A stretch of 64,000 nucleotides of DNA from Vulcanisaeta moutnovskia 768-28 (GCF_000190315.1 NC_015151.1:1860001-1924000); one strand, 5' to 3'; counted from the stretch's first letter, positions 26,330-35,532 are shown. Program-made: numbers and translations. Notes: generated by a model not told the origin, from the sequence alone.

Positions 26330-27121
26330 TTGCTCACCATCGATAGTTTTTTAACTTATTCTAAACTATCGCCTATTGTGGAATTATTAATTAGCGTTAA
26401 GCCGATTAAGGACTTACCCAAGCTGAATGTCCAAGCTGAACTCGACATTAGGGGTTTCCCAAGCGTTAATAAGTTCCTGCCGACCCTGGCCGTGGAGCTT
26501 GAGGACCTTGGACTTAGGATTGGTCAAGTTAAGGTTGGTTACCTGAGAAGAAGAGGTGATGCAGAGAGGCTTGTTGCGCTTCTTGATTACTTAAATGTGA
26601 ACTCCATGGTGGCTAGACCTGGTATTAATGACGTTAATACCTTAGCCGAGTTACTTGATGAGGCATCCATGTATGGCGTTAATATCGTTTGGGAATTTGG
26701 TGTTGGGGACTTCCTGAGGAGCCCAGGTGAGGTTACTGAGTTTGCCAATAAGGTTTCTCCGCATAGGCTTAGTCTCGCACTTCATGTTGCCAGGGAGAGG
26801 GGTTTGAGGGATTTCACCAGGAGATTCGTTGAGTTGAGTGGCTATGTTAAGGCGATTTACTTTAGCAATAAAAAGAGTGGTTCCTTTGGTCTGCCCATAT
26901 TTGATGGTTCAATTGATTTCCTTAAGCTAATGAAGGTTCTGCAGGTGCTTAGGTATGATGAGAACGTGGTGCTTCATTACTTGCCAAGTTACTACGGTAG
27001 GTACGGCGTGGACCTAGAGGTCCTAAACTCCTTCATAAACTCCCTAGGCAGTGGTGGTGCAGACAAGAGGTTGATTAGGTCAATAGAGAGGATAGTCAGT
27101 GAGGTACTTAACCAAGGATGA
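26330..27121 (+). CDS. TIM-barrel sugar isomerase/epimerase-like protein
   Basis: 263 residues from TTG 26330, chosen because CTTAAAAAG lies at 26312-26320 and upstream frame sequence overlaps the divergent PDCD5-like gene. Alternating strands and helices (LNVQAELDIRGFP, LGLRIGQVKVGYLRRRG, VNIVWEFGVGDFL, HRLSLALHVARERG, VKAIYFSNKK, NVVLHYLPSYYGRYG) suggest an AP-endonuclease-2/xylose-isomerase-like barrel. Substrate unknown. Confidence 0.55.
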   Translation: MLTIDSFLTYSKLSPIVELLISVKPIKDLPKLNVQAELDIRGFPSVNKFLPTLAVELEDLGLRIGQVKVGYLRRRGDAERLVALLDYLNVNSMVARPGINDVNTLAELLDEASMYGVNIVWEFGVGDFLRSPGEVTEFANKVSPHRLSLALHVARERGLRDFTRRFVELSGYVKAIYFSNKKSGSFGLPIFDGSIDFLKLMKVLQVLRYDENVVLHYLPSYYGRYGVDLEVLNSFINSLGSGGADKRLIRSIERIVSEVLNQG

Positions 27122-27291
27122 GCTGCCATACTTACACAAGCCATTAGCACCCATTACGGTTTTTACAAAATATGATTATCGGTATGGCTAATTATTTTTC
27201 AATCCCATATTGATGAATTAGGCATAAATACTCAAGGTCGCTCTCTATCAATGGATAATGGGCTTTATGCGGTAAGATTGAAATACATTTT

Positions 27292-27312
27292 CTAGTAAAT
27301 ATAGTTTACTAG
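27292..27312. promoter_or_regulatory. palindromic operator at vapBC promoter
   Basis: CTAGTAAA (27292-27299), spacer TATAG, TTTACTAG (27305-27312): a perfect 8-plus-8 inverted repeat ending 8 bases before the vapB ATG. AbrB-type antitoxins bind such dyads to repress their own operon, so this is a likely autoregulatory site (inference). Confidence 0.6.
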
Positions 27313-27319
27313 ATCTACT

Positions 27320-27551
27320 ATGATTGAGGAAACAAAAATTACGAGGAATTACCAAGATAACAATACCGGCACTTATTAGGAAGAGGCTTGGTTTAAAAGT
27401 TGGGGACACGCTTATAGTTAGGCTCGAGGGTGATATGATCATTCTTGAACCAAAGAAGCGGAGCATTACGGAGATAAGGATCAGGTTAGGAAGACCAATA
27501 GATTGGAGGTATGTTGAGGAGACCATAAGGGAGGAGATTGGTAAGGAGTAA
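27320..27551 (+). pseudogene. vapB: VapB AbrB-type antitoxin with +1 frameshift
   Basis: From ATG 27320 the protein begins MIEETKITRNYQ and, if one base is dropped near 27349, continues ITIPALIRKRLGLKVGDTLIVRLEG: the NYQ-ITIPA-IR sequence typical of crenarchaeal AbrB antitoxins. Without the correction the ATG frame stops after 19 codons. A TTG at 27324 opens the downstream frame directly, giving a 75-residue protein with an altered N-terminus, so a product may still be made. The stop overlaps the region just before vapC. Confidence 0.7.
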
Positions 27552-27552
27552 T

Positions 27553-27864
27553 ATGAGCTTCGTAATTGATACAAATGCTATTATAGCCGTAATCTCAGAG
27601 GATGACGTAAATCATGATAAGGCGGTGAACATTTGGAATTTTGACTTAAGAATCATAAATGAGATTTTACAAGACCCTAAAATTAAGGTTATTGAAAATA
27701 ATATTCAGGACATTTATTTTGCCATTGATCATAAAGACTATATTAGGCATTATGACGACTTTAACGACTTAATAATACTTAGTACGGCACGGAGATTAGG
27801 CTTACCACTAGTTACATTTGATAATGAATTACTAGAACTATACCATAAGTTTAAATGGATATAG
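27553..27864 (+). CDS. vapC: VapC-type PIN protein, shortened
   Basis: 103 residues from ATG 27553, two bases after vapB. PIN start MSFVIDTNAIIAVISEDD, then a C-terminal half DDFNDLIILSTARRLGLPLVTFDNEL. PIN toxins are usually 120-140 residues; here the middle strand and helix that carries the second acidic residue (Glu near position 40) seem to be deleted. It has three of the four acids and is probably inactive. Confidence 0.65.
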   Translation: MSFVIDTNAIIAVISEDDVNHDKAVNIWNFDLRIINEILQDPKIKVIENNIQDIYFAIDHKDYIRHYDDFNDLIILSTARRLGLPLVTFDNELLELYHKFKWI

Positions 27865-27968
27865 TTACTTGGGTAGGGTAGGTGGTATATCTAATTTATC
27901 ATTATTGAAGTAATTATGGATACTTTAGTGATTAATGAGATAGGTCTTAGGACTGAGGGGTTGTAGTC

Positions 27969-28590
27969 ATGTTATTTGACGAGAGACCGAAGTCAAGGAG
28001 GGAGGATTTTGTGATAGGGTTAGAGAACTGAATGATATGCTGAATAATATTGATAAGTCTATGATTGTAGTGACTGGTATTAGGGGGATTGTAAAACATC
28101 GGTAATCAACGTGGCGCTAAATGAGGCTGGAATACCTGTGTATTGATTGTAGGTCGCTAAGGGATAATTACAGTAGGCCTGACCTTTATCGATTAATATC
28201 TAATGCCTTATCATCAAGCCTTGATAAGTTAGTCGATATTTTGAGGAGGATCAAGACATCTCGTTCATAGGCAATACCATTGAAATAAGGTGGAGGGGTA
28301 GGGAGCCGGTTAGTCTGGCTGAGTTATTTGGTAGGCTTAATGAGATGAGGGTTGTGGTGGCGTTTGATGAGGCACAGAGGTTGAGGGATCCGTTATCGAG
28401 TGAGGTACTTAATGCCCTAGCCCATGCCTATGATTTTAATGGAAATATAACATTCATATTCATGGATTCCGAGGTCGACTTGCTTTACGACTTCATTGGT
28501 ATTGAGGACCCAAGCTCACCATTGTTTGGGAGGTACTTCTATGAGGTTAAGATGAAAATGCTTACTTCCATAGTTACTTCAGGGCTTTGA
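27969..28590 (+). pseudogene. archaeal AAA-type ATPase (PF01637-like), decayed
   Basis: Pieces in changing frames: MLFDERPKSRREDF at 27969, IDKSMIVVTGIR running into a broken Walker A (the GKTS follows after a frameshift), VPVYLIDCRSLRDNY, then from 28345 MRVVVAFDEAQRLRDP (Walker B) and LFGRYFYEVKM. At least three frameshifts and a missing C-terminus. These ATPases are common, rapidly decaying genes in archaea. It follows the damaged vapBC. Confidence 0.8.
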
Positions 28591-28705
28591 TAGTCAGCAT
28601 CGACGTAAAGCAGTAGGCTACTGATTGTTTAATTCTTTATGTCTGAATGTCTAATATCGTTAAATAGCCATACTATATAAATATTATTTAGGCACGAAAG
28701 AGGTC

Positions 28706-29260
28706 TCATTGAGCCTTAAACTTAGAAAGTATGTTCATCAACTCACTTAATTCCCTCTCTAACCTATCATTCCAATCCTCCTTGAAGAACTCCTTAATCG
28801 TTAAGACCCAATTAACGATCTCAATAACATCATCCTTAACTTCATTCACATCCATATAATCGACTAGGTTTGGGTCAAAGCCGTTGTAGGAGAATCTATG
28901 TAGGGATAATGCCGCCCTAACAACAGCTTCAACATCAATGCCAACCCTTTTTAGATCCTTTGAAATACCTATTAAGCCTGTGGTTGGTGCTGAATAACCT
29001 ACATCTTCATACCAAGCCCTCCTCCTCTCATCTAAACCCTCAATTATCTTACCAAGGTTCTTAACGATTAAGGCGCTGACTATTGACTTAACACTCATGA
29101 ATGCCTTAGCCGAGGCATTTTGAATCAAGCCCCTAATAAGCATCTCCAGTGCCAACTTAGCCTCAACAAGGCCATCAAGTACCTTTGCATAGACATACGT
29201 CCTGGGATCCTTTCTATAATCCAGGTACCCAACCTCCACATCAAAAGTACAACAAATCAC
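28706..29260 (-). CDS. PaREP1 family protein (HEPN-like)
   Basis: 184 residues: RTYVYAKVLDGLVEAKLALEML IRGL... then ASAKAFMSVKSIVSALIV, and LSLHRFSYNGFDP match the other PaREP1 gene in this window. All-helical, HEPN-related. The longest start is GTG 29260, adjacent to the stop of the mntA remnant; an in-frame GTG further in (…VEVGYLDYRKDP) may be the real start. Confidence 0.75.
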   Translation of the reverse strand: MICCTFDVEVGYLDYRKDPRTYVYAKVLDGLVEAKLALEMLIRGLIQNASAKAFMSVKSIVSALIVKNLGKIIEGLDERRRAWYEDVGYSAPTTGLIGISKDLKRVGIDVEAVVRAALSLHRFSYNGFDPNLVDYMDVNEVKDDVIEIVNWVLTIKEFFKEDWNDRLERELSELMNILSKFKAQ

Positions 29261-29506
29261 TTAATAATGTTTTTTAGAAATTCTATACCTAAACATTCTG
29301 TAATACACATAATCCAAATCAGTCTCACCAAGTACCCTCACGTACATATGAGCAATTAACTTGCGCGCGAGGTCCCAATCAACTACGTAAATGAGTATAC
29401 CATCCCTCAAAACCACATACACTAACTCATTAGGCGTCCTGCCTAGATCAACGAGGTCTACCTTATCCACGGGTACACCAAGTACGTCAGCTAAATCCTT
29501 AATCAA
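29261..29506 (-). pseudogene. MntA-like minimal nucleotidyltransferase, C-terminal remnant
   Basis: The sequence LIKDLADVLGVPVDKVDLVDLGRTPNELVYVVLRDGILIYVVD is the C-terminal half of minimal nucleotidyltransferases, the antitoxin of MntA-HepT modules. The N-terminal half with the GSxxRG...SDxD active site is missing: the frame is closed by a TAA near 29545 and no such motif lies upstream. Beside it is a broken hepT, so this is a dead module. Confidence 0.65.
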
Positions 29507-29607
29507 GCCAACAATCTCCTCATAATTAAGCGGGTTCTTCGCGAGACGTTATGTTTAGTGAAAACTCTACTAAGTGACTCATTAGGAGTTGCTGGGTCAA
29601 TACCACT

Positions 29608-29992
29608 TTAATCAATTAAGGTCATTAATTGATTAATCAAGGTGGGTATATTTCTAAGAACCCAAGCCCTCAAACTCAGCAACTCATCCCTACTGAAGGA
29701 TCTATACGCATGGGCAAGCATGTTCCTATTGATAGCAATACTCCTAATCAGCTCCCTGGCCTCATTATTTATTAACCCATGTTTATAAAGAACATCAGCC
29801 AAGTCAGCATAGCTAGGGGCTTCCTCAGACTAAGCTCAGTCACGATCATGGCATGCGCTTCAAGTACGTCTTGTTGTGTGACGTGAGCAACCACCTAGTG
29901 GCATACTCCTGAAACGCATCATTAATTTCAGCTAACCTATCTAGATCGTTCAATTTCTCAGAGATACTGGATATTAATAACCTGGTCCCCAT
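29608..29992 (-). pseudogene. HepT-like HEPN toxin, frameshifted
   Basis: From ATG 29992 one frame reads a helical N-terminus (SISEKLNDLDRLAEINDAFQ), a second frame VVAHVTQQDVLEAHAMIVTEL, and a third ADVLYKHGLINNEARELIRSIAINRNMLAHAYR ending at 29608. The RNMLAH sequence is the Rx4H ribonuclease motif of HepT. Two frameshifts break the gene. Together with the mntA remnant it is a decayed MntA-HepT toxin-antitoxin module. Confidence 0.7.
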
Positions 29993-29999
29993 TTTAATG

Positions 30000-30509
30000 A
30001 CTAATTATAATCCAGTAATAAATACCTTAGGGTAATAATTAAGGAGAAACAACATAATGCTAAGTTCGCTTCAAGATCGTTAATAAGGCTACGGATAAGG
30101 TCATTCTCATAATACTATTCATAAGCAGTAGGAACTCAAGTTATGTAAAGGTATGACAGATAAAATTGACAAAGGTAATAGTCCGGGGAAGCTCTCGAAC
30201 GTTAATATTTTAGAACTAAATTATTCCTAGTAATTAATGTGAAAAAGACCCAATTACTTATCTTAATAACTTATATCGATGTACTTAGCAAGAACTCAAA
30301 GGGCCTAGGTCTATCACTTGGTGATTAGCTATTTAGTCTGCTAACTAATTGAGTCAATCAAGGGTTAATTAGTCATTTAATATATAAGCATATTATGATC
30401 AACAGCTAGTTAATCAAATCATTAATACCGTAGGGTGGGTATAGACATACCTTTAGATATTGTTGTCTTTGACTATGTGTACAGTTATAATTTTAAATAT
30501 TGATAAGAT
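30000..30509. other. AT-rich intergenic region with no gene recognised
   Basis: About 500 bases between the hepT remnant and the first tandem-AbrB gene. No frame of convincing composition, no clear RNA fold and no repeat were found. A TATA-like TTTTAAATAT at 30491-30500 belongs to the following gene. Confidence 0.5.
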
Positions 30510-30521
30510 TTGTTTATTAAG

Positions 30522-30845
30522 ATGGGTGATTGTTTACCGATTACTGTTAAGGTGTATATTAATAATCAAGTGCTTATTCCTGCCAATGTTGTTAGGTGTC
30601 TTGGTGTTGAGAGTGTTGACTTTATTGATGTTATGATTAGGTTTGGCAGTAGGTTGGTTAGGATAAACAATGTGAGACTTCTCAAGCCAGCCCGTAGTAG
30701 GGGCTCAAGTAGGCAATTCACGATTCCTAGGGAAATTAGGGAAGAGTTTGGTATTGAACCTTTGAGTATAATTGAGTTGGTTGGTGTTAAATACGTTGGA
30801 TGTTCGATTGCTGCTTGGAATAGAAAGACTTATAAATTAAGTTGA
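30522..30845 (+). CDS. tandem-AbrB-fold protein, copy 1
   Basis: 107 residues from ATG 30522, fixed by TTTTAAATAT about 25 bases upstream. Two swapped-hairpin halves: VYINNQVLIPANVVRCLGVE and SRQFTIPREIREEFGIEPL, each like half of an AbrB/SpoVT DNA-binding domain. Three other copies occur in this window (31875, 56774 reverse, 58915). Likely a transcription factor or antitoxin-like DNA-binding protein; it is followed after 13 bases by a small helical partner. Confidence 0.7.
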   Translation: MGDCLPITVKVYINNQVLIPANVVRCLGVESVDFIDVMIRFGSRLVRINNVRLLKPARSRGSSRQFTIPREIREEFGIEPLSIIELVGVKYVGCSIAAWNRKTYKLS

Positions 30846-30858
30846 AATAAGGAATGAG

Positions 30859-31062
30859 GTGATCCAGCACCAAAACAATAGGCAGTTGGTTAGATACACA
30901 ATTAATGGCTTTATTAATGAGGCCTTTAGGGTTATTGAACATGGGAAGAGGGGATTAATGAGTAAGGATGAGGCACTGGATGAATTGTGGGAGTTACTCA
31001 TAAATATTGACTATGAGATAAAGAGCGGCAAGCAAGTAATGACCGAGACATTAGTGAATTAG
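30859..31062 (+). CDS. small helical partner of tandem-AbrB protein
   Basis: 67 residues from GTG: YTINGFINEAFRVIEHGKRGLMSKDEALDELWELLINIDYEI. A related piece (GLRLIEDARRGRISIDDAINGLWEVL) follows the AbrB pseudogene at 31875, so gene and partner travel together. Function unknown; the pairing resembles toxin-antitoxin or regulator-adaptor pairs. Confidence 0.6.
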   Translation: MIQHQNNRQLVRYTINGFINEAFRVIEHGKRGLMSKDEALDELWELLINIDYEIKSGKQVMTETLVN

Positions 31063-31094
31063 GGCTTTGCCCTATATTTGTTTATAAGGCTTAA

Positions 31095-31727
31095 ATGGTT
31101 TCTTTATTGAACTATACTCTAATGCCCTGGCTATTATATAGGGTTGTTAGGGATAGACCTGGTCTTCTTCATGACCTCACTTCAGTGGTTAATAACCTTG
31201 GCTTAGATACAACCAGTGGTATTGGTAATACTAGAGCAATAATGCAAGGTGTTAATAGAGATCCAATACCATTTATTAAAGGGTTAACCACAGAGGGCGT
31301 TGAGCTCATTAACGTAATCAATGAGTCAGTAATTCCTATAGCCTTCTCAAGGAGACAATTCATAAACGCCCTCAAAAATGTTCTACAACAAGTGGGTGTT
31401 CAGGAGTTAGGGAGGACACTGTATAGGCTTGGTTATGAATATGCAAGGGCATCTGTCACGGAGATATCCCTCGGAAACCCAATAACCACGGTGAGGACGC
31501 TCCTATACACAGCAACGGCCTATAATAGGCTTGCGTTTAGGAGTTTCGAGGTTGTGGGTGATGAGGTTAAGGTGGAGTTTGAGACACCATTTGATGAGGA
31601 GCTTGATAGCGCATTCACAGAGGGCTATGTGCATGGTTTAATAAATACTGCGTTATCAAAACTCCACGTTATTAGGACCAGTAGGGTGGGTAATACGTAC
31701 ATTAGCATTGCGAGACCTTATAGTTGA
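31095..31727 (+). CDS. ACT-domain protein with helical C-terminal domain
   Basis: 210 residues. Residues 10-50 (WLLYRVVRDRPGLLHDLTSVVNNLGLDT) form an ACT-like ligand-binding domain, followed by RRQFINALKNVLQQVGVQELGRTLYRLGYEYARA, reminiscent of V4R-type small-molecule domains. Probably a ligand-sensing regulator. It lies between two tandem-AbrB units and could sense for them (inference). Confidence 0.6.
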   Translation: MVSLLNYTLMPWLLYRVVRDRPGLLHDLTSVVNNLGLDTTSGIGNTRAIMQGVNRDPIPFIKGLTTEGVELINVINESVIPIAFSRRQFINALKNVLQQVGVQELGRTLYRLGYEYARASVTEISLGNPITTVRTLLYTATAYNRLAFRSFEVVGDEVKVEFETPFDEELDSAFTEGYVHGLINTALSKLHVIRTSRVGNTYISIARPYS

Positions 31728-31874
31728 GACTTACACCACCTCTATAACGACCAATACCAACTATTTCAACGTTATTAAATGGATTGTTTATATTCATTTT
31801 GTAATTCATAATCAATTTCTCTTTGTTGTCTTTATCGAAAGCCTTTTATTTAGGGATTGAATTTAGTAATATCA

Positions 31875-32191
31875 ATGCCTAGCTCAAAGCCCGTTAACGG
31901 ATTCCCTTATAGGACTAGGATTTACATTAATAGTCAAGTCCTTTTGCCGGTTAGTTTGGTTAGGGCTCTCGGTATTGAGTGGGCTAGGTTTGCGGACATA
32001 GTTATTAAGCATAATGACAAGATCATTGTGTTGAGGGTGTTTTACTACTAAGGACTAGGCACACGGCAGGTAGGCAATTCGCAATACCGAGGGAAGTAAG
32101 GGAGAAGTACGGGATAAAGCCACTAGACGAGGTTGAGGTTGTCGAGATTAAACCCTCTGTAAGTGCCTTGGCTAGGGATTATGGTGAGTAA
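31875..32191 (+). pseudogene. tandem-AbrB-fold protein, copy 2, frameshifted
   Basis: ATG 31875 opens PSSKPVNGFPYRTRIYINSQ VLLPVSLVRALGIEWARFADIVI, nearly identical in DNA to the copy at 58915 over 40 bases. The frame breaks in a T run near 32041: with one more T it continues VLLLRTRHTAGRQFAIPREVREKYGIKPLDEVEV to a TAA at 32189-32191. A single-base deletion in a homopolymer has thus silenced the second half. Confidence 0.8.
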
Positions 32192-32259
32192 GGGTTATAT
32201 TCCTAAAGTTTCAACTCCCCAATACGATAGAAAGGCACACGCTCTGCAACCCTTACGAG

Positions 32260-32394
32260 TTGGTTAAGTTGGGTTTGAGGCTTATTGAGGATGCCAGGCG
32301 TGGTAGGATAAGCATTGATGACGCAATCAATGGGCTGTGGGAAGTACTAACAAATCTAGAATATGAAACAGAAACAAAAACAATGCCAAATTAA
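32260..32394 (+). pseudogene. remnant of the small helical partner
   Basis: Reads LVKLGLRLIEDARRGRISIDDAINGLWEVLTNLEYE and ends at TAA 32392-32394, matching the 67-residue partner at 30859. No start codon is found upstream of the TTG at 32260 in this frame, so the beginning has been lost. Confidence 0.5.
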
Positions 32395-32531
32395 TACAAT
32401 AAAATCAAAGCAACCACTCATCACTGAGCTAAGCATTTCTAACTCCTTTTTCAAAACCTATCTCAGCAGTGGGATTAGTAAGGTATATAAGTACCATTGA
32501 TGGAGATAAAAAATCAGTTAAGCGCGACATT

Positions 32532-33074
32532 ATGATTGATGAGGTAGTACTATCTATAATTGGATTAGCGATAACGGTAGTGGGCATGTTGGGCGGTGCC
32601 TTGTATTGGCTCGGTAAGAAGTTTGGGGAGATTGATAAGAGGTTTGATGAAATAGATAGAGGGTTTGAGGAGATTAATAAATGATTCGAGGAGATGGAGA
32701 GGAGGTTCACTGTTTTTGCTGATTCCGTGAGGTCGGCTGTGATTGTCATGAATTCCGCAATCATAGAGTTCCTGGGGATTAAGGGGTTGATAAGTCCCGG
32801 CGAGGTTTTCTTCCTCATTGATGAGATTATTAGAATGTCTCAGTCCATTAGGACTAACCCGATTAGTAAGGAGGAGGTTGAGTTCATTAGATCTGTCTTT
32901 GCCAAAGGCGATATTGATAAGATCAGCGTTGAGGAGCTCGAGAGGGTTGCCGAAATAGCCAAGCGCTGGTGGTATGAGGACGGGTCCGAGGTAGCGTATA
33001 AACTATTCATCTATGTTTGGATGCTTCATGCTTACAAACTTTATAGTAGTAAAAAGGGACAGGAGAAACAATGA
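32532..33074 (+). pseudogene. membrane-anchored coiled-coil protein with in-frame TGA
   Basis: From ATG 32532: one transmembrane span (VVLSIIGLAITVVGMLGGAL), a heptad coil (KKFGEIDKRFDEIDRGFEEINK), then TGA at 32682-32684, then the same frame goes on FEEMERRFTVFADSVRS to a helical C-terminal domain ending at 33074. The repeat phase (xRFEEI) continues exactly across the stop, so an Arg codon CGA probably mutated to TGA. Either a nonsense-inactivated gene or a readthrough product; archaeal Sec or Pyl insertion is not indicated. Confidence 0.75.
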
Positions 33075-33083
33075 TGTCAAGCA

Positions 33084-33893
33084 TTATTGCTGCTTAGGAA
33101 ACTCGATGAGGAAGTCCTCGTTGGCGAGTTTATTGAGCCTATCCACGATGTACCTTAGTACGCTCCTCAGGTTCTCATCATTGTTGAAGCCCCTAACCAT
33201 ATTAACCAACTCATCCCTGGACCAATTCCTTAACTCCTCGGCGAATTTAATCATGTTTGGGATTGCCCTAACCACGTTATCGACAATCGTTATGCTCGCG
33301 GCCCTTGAGGTCCTTGAGAGAGGATTTAGGTCTATGGCGATTACGGTCTTACCCATCCTCCTCAGTGCCTCGGTCCTGTCACCATCCTCAAGAGGAACGA
33401 GCACCACGTCGGCCACGTAAATACCCCTACAGGAAGCCCTCCTCCTCTCGCTAAACAATTCTGGTATCACGCAGGAAGCGTCATCACCAACGCCAAGGAC
33501 CTCCTCAGCCCCATTATCCCTAAGGACCTTGGCAATCAACTCCTCCCTCTCCCTAGTCCTATAGAATAGGTTAACCTCAATCCTCGCATTCACGAGTCCA
33601 GCCAACTTAACGATTTGCCTGGGTACAAGAGCCGCAGTATTGCCGTTGACCGAAATCACAGGGTGCTTAGCAGTCAATAACACAGCGACAGCAATTCTCT
33701 CGGCAGTCAATGCTGGCGGTATTGAGACCTCACCAATGAGGTAATCAAAGCACTCACCACGCCCGTGGGCGATTAACCCCTGGGTAGCCACATAACCAGC
33801 TTTAAACCCATCTACCAGCATTTCTCTGATAATCAATGACTCCCTTCTTGGATGATTAAATGGTATCCAGGACTCGTTATGTTCCTTAACCAT
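33084..33893 (-). CDS. 4-phosphopantoate--beta-alanine ligase
   Basis: 269 residues of the archaeal phosphopantothenate synthetase family (COG1701): HPRRESLIIREMLVDGFKAGYVATQGLIAHGRGE, SVNGNTAALVPRQIV, NLFYRTREREELI and VIAIDLNPLSRTSRAASITIVDNVVRA. It joins 4-phosphopantoate and beta-alanine in the archaeal route to coenzyme A. The gene is divergent from pantoate kinase, the preceding step, across a 60-base shared promoter. Confidence 0.92.
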   Translation of the reverse strand: MVKEHNESWIPFNHPRRESLIIREMLVDGFKAGYVATQGLIAHGRGECFDYLIGEVSIPPALTAERIAVAVLLTAKHPVISVNGNTAALVPRQIVKLAGLVNARIEVNLFYRTREREELIAKVLRDNGAEEVLGVGDDASCVIPELFSERRRASCRGIYVADVVLVPLEDGDRTEALRRMGKTVIAIDLNPLSRTSRAASITIVDNVVRAIPNMIKFAEELRNWSRDELVNMVRGFNNDENLRSVLRYIVDRLNKLANEDFLIEFPKQQ

Positions 33894-33957
33894 TCATAGC
33901 CAACGCAATTAGTATCCTTAAAACTTTAATTCATAAGGACCCATTGCATTGGGTGCT

Positions 33958-34809
33958 ATGAAAATGCGAAACTGTGTCATTGTTGAGGTCCCACTTCACA
34001 TCACTAGTATTTGGCTTCCGAGGTATACGGATGATGCGTTGACGACTGGCTCCATGGGCGCTGGCGTTGTGATTAGGCCGGGCGTTAGGTTAAGGGTTAC
34101 GCCTAACAGTGGGTCTAGGCCTGATGTGGAGCACGTAAATGCCGTGCTGGGGAGGTTCGGGGTTGGCTTCTCTGTCACTTATGAATCGCCGGTAAGCCTA
34201 GGCGTTGGTTACGGAATGAGCGCGGCTCTAACGTTAGGTACGGCCCTCGGTGCCGCGGCATTGCTTGGTAAGTCAATGCTTGAGGCCGCCAAGCTGGCGC
34301 ATGTGATTGAGGTTGAGTTTAGGACAGGGTTAGGCGACGTGATTGCCGAGTACTTCGGTGGTGGTATTGAACTAAGGCTTAGGCCAGGTCCACCAGGGAT
34401 AGGTATAATCGATAGGATCCCCTATTCCCACGATGTTAAGATCGTAACCGTAGACATGGCCAGAGGCTCAACGCCGGCAATGCTTAGGGACTTAGCCGAT
34501 AGGCTTAATGAGGTTGGCCCTAGGTACATTGACGCATTAATAAAGGAGCCGACGTACGAGAAATTCCTCGAATTAAGCACGGGCTTCTCCAGAGACATCG
34601 GCTTCCTGACTAATGAATTAGAAAGCAGAATAAGGGCTTGTGCACGCTATGCCGATTCATACTATGTGAAGAAGGGAGTCCTCGTGTTTTTGACACGCAA
34701 TGATGAGACTGAACAACTCCTCGAATGCCTAAGCAAGCTCGGACTGAGAGGCAGGGTTTTCCAACTCTCTAACGTAGGTGTTGAAGTGATTCTCTATAAT
34801 GATCGGTAA
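33958..34809 (+). CDS. pantoate kinase
   Basis: 283 residues from ATG 33958 (TTG 33949 and ATG 33964 also possible). GHMP kinase fold: SLGVGYGMSAALTLGTALGAA is the ATP-binding loop, EFRTGLGDVIAEYFGGGIELRLRPGPPG is typical of archaeal pantoate kinase (COG1829). It phosphorylates pantoate, feeding the divergent phosphopantothenate synthetase. Confidence 0.92.
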   Translation: MKMRNCVIVEVPLHITSIWLPRYTDDALTTGSMGAGVVIRPGVRLRVTPNSGSRPDVEHVNAVLGRFGVGFSVTYESPVSLGVGYGMSAALTLGTALGAAALLGKSMLEAAKLAHVIEVEFRTGLGDVIAEYFGGGIELRLRPGPPGIGIIDRIPYSHDVKIVTVDMARGSTPAMLRDLADRLNEVGPRYIDALIKEPTYEKFLELSTGFSRDIGFLTNELESRIRACARYADSYYVKKGVLVFLTRNDETEQLLECLSKLGLRGRVFQLSNVGVEVILYNDR

Positions 34810-34842
34810 AAACTAATAACCTGACCCGATAACGGGATTTCA

Positions 34843-35499
34843 GTGGAGGTTGTCGAAGTCTTTAGGTCTTGGCAGGGTGAGGGTCCCCATGCAGGTGAGG
34901 AGGCGGTGTTTCTTAGGTTGGCACGTTGTAACCTGCGCTGTGTTTGGTGTGATACTAAGTATTCATGGTTAGGGGGTGTTAGCATGGGGATTGATGCTGT
35001 ATTTAGGAGGTTGATTGAGGTTGGTGGTGATGAGATTAAGCACCTGGTCATTACGGGTGGTGAACCCCTGCTTTGGTGGCGTGAGTTGAGGCAGTTACTA
35101 ATTATTGTTAAGGGGAGGGGTTGGTTTGTCGAAGTTGAGACTAACGGTACATTAAGGCCCGGCGAGTTGCTGGATTACGTTGATGAATTCAATGTGTCGT
35201 CTAAACTGTCGAATTCTGGAATACTCCTTAGGCATAGGGTTAATGAGTCTGCGTTAAGGGACTTCGTTAGCAGTGGCAAGGCGGTCTTTAAGTTCGTTGT
35301 TGATAAGCCCGAGGATGTCAATGAAGTTCTCTGGTTCATTGAGAGGTTTAGGATGCCACGTGACAGGATTTACCTAATGAGCCAATGCATTACCCGTGAG
35401 GAGTGCATCGCTAAGGATGAGGAGATTACTAAACCCATGGCCATGAAGTTAGGCGTTAATTTTACGCCGAGACTCCACATATTGATGGGGTTTAGGTAA
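34843..35499 (+). CDS. queE: 7-carboxy-7-deazaguanine synthase QueE
   Basis: 218 residues from GTG. FRSWQGEGPHAGEEAVFLRL and the radical-SAM cluster motif C29-x3-C33-x2-C36 (CNLRCVWCDT), plus VITGGEPLLW and VETNGT. QueE makes the 7-deazaguanine core for archaeosine in tRNA. It is 33 bases upstream of the GAT-QueC gene, the next step, though that gene also has its own TATA. Confidence 0.92.
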   Translation: MEVVEVFRSWQGEGPHAGEEAVFLRLARCNLRCVWCDTKYSWLGGVSMGIDAVFRRLIEVGGDEIKHLVITGGEPLLWWRELRQLLIIVKGRGWFVEVETNGTLRPGELLDYVDEFNVSSKLSNSGILLRHRVNESALRDFVSSGKAVFKFVVDKPEDVNEVLWFIERFRMPRDRIYLMSQCITREECIAKDEEITKPMAMKLGVNFTPRLHILMGFR

Positions 35500-35532
35500 A
35501 GGTTTAAATACACGTGCTTCATCCAGGACAGG

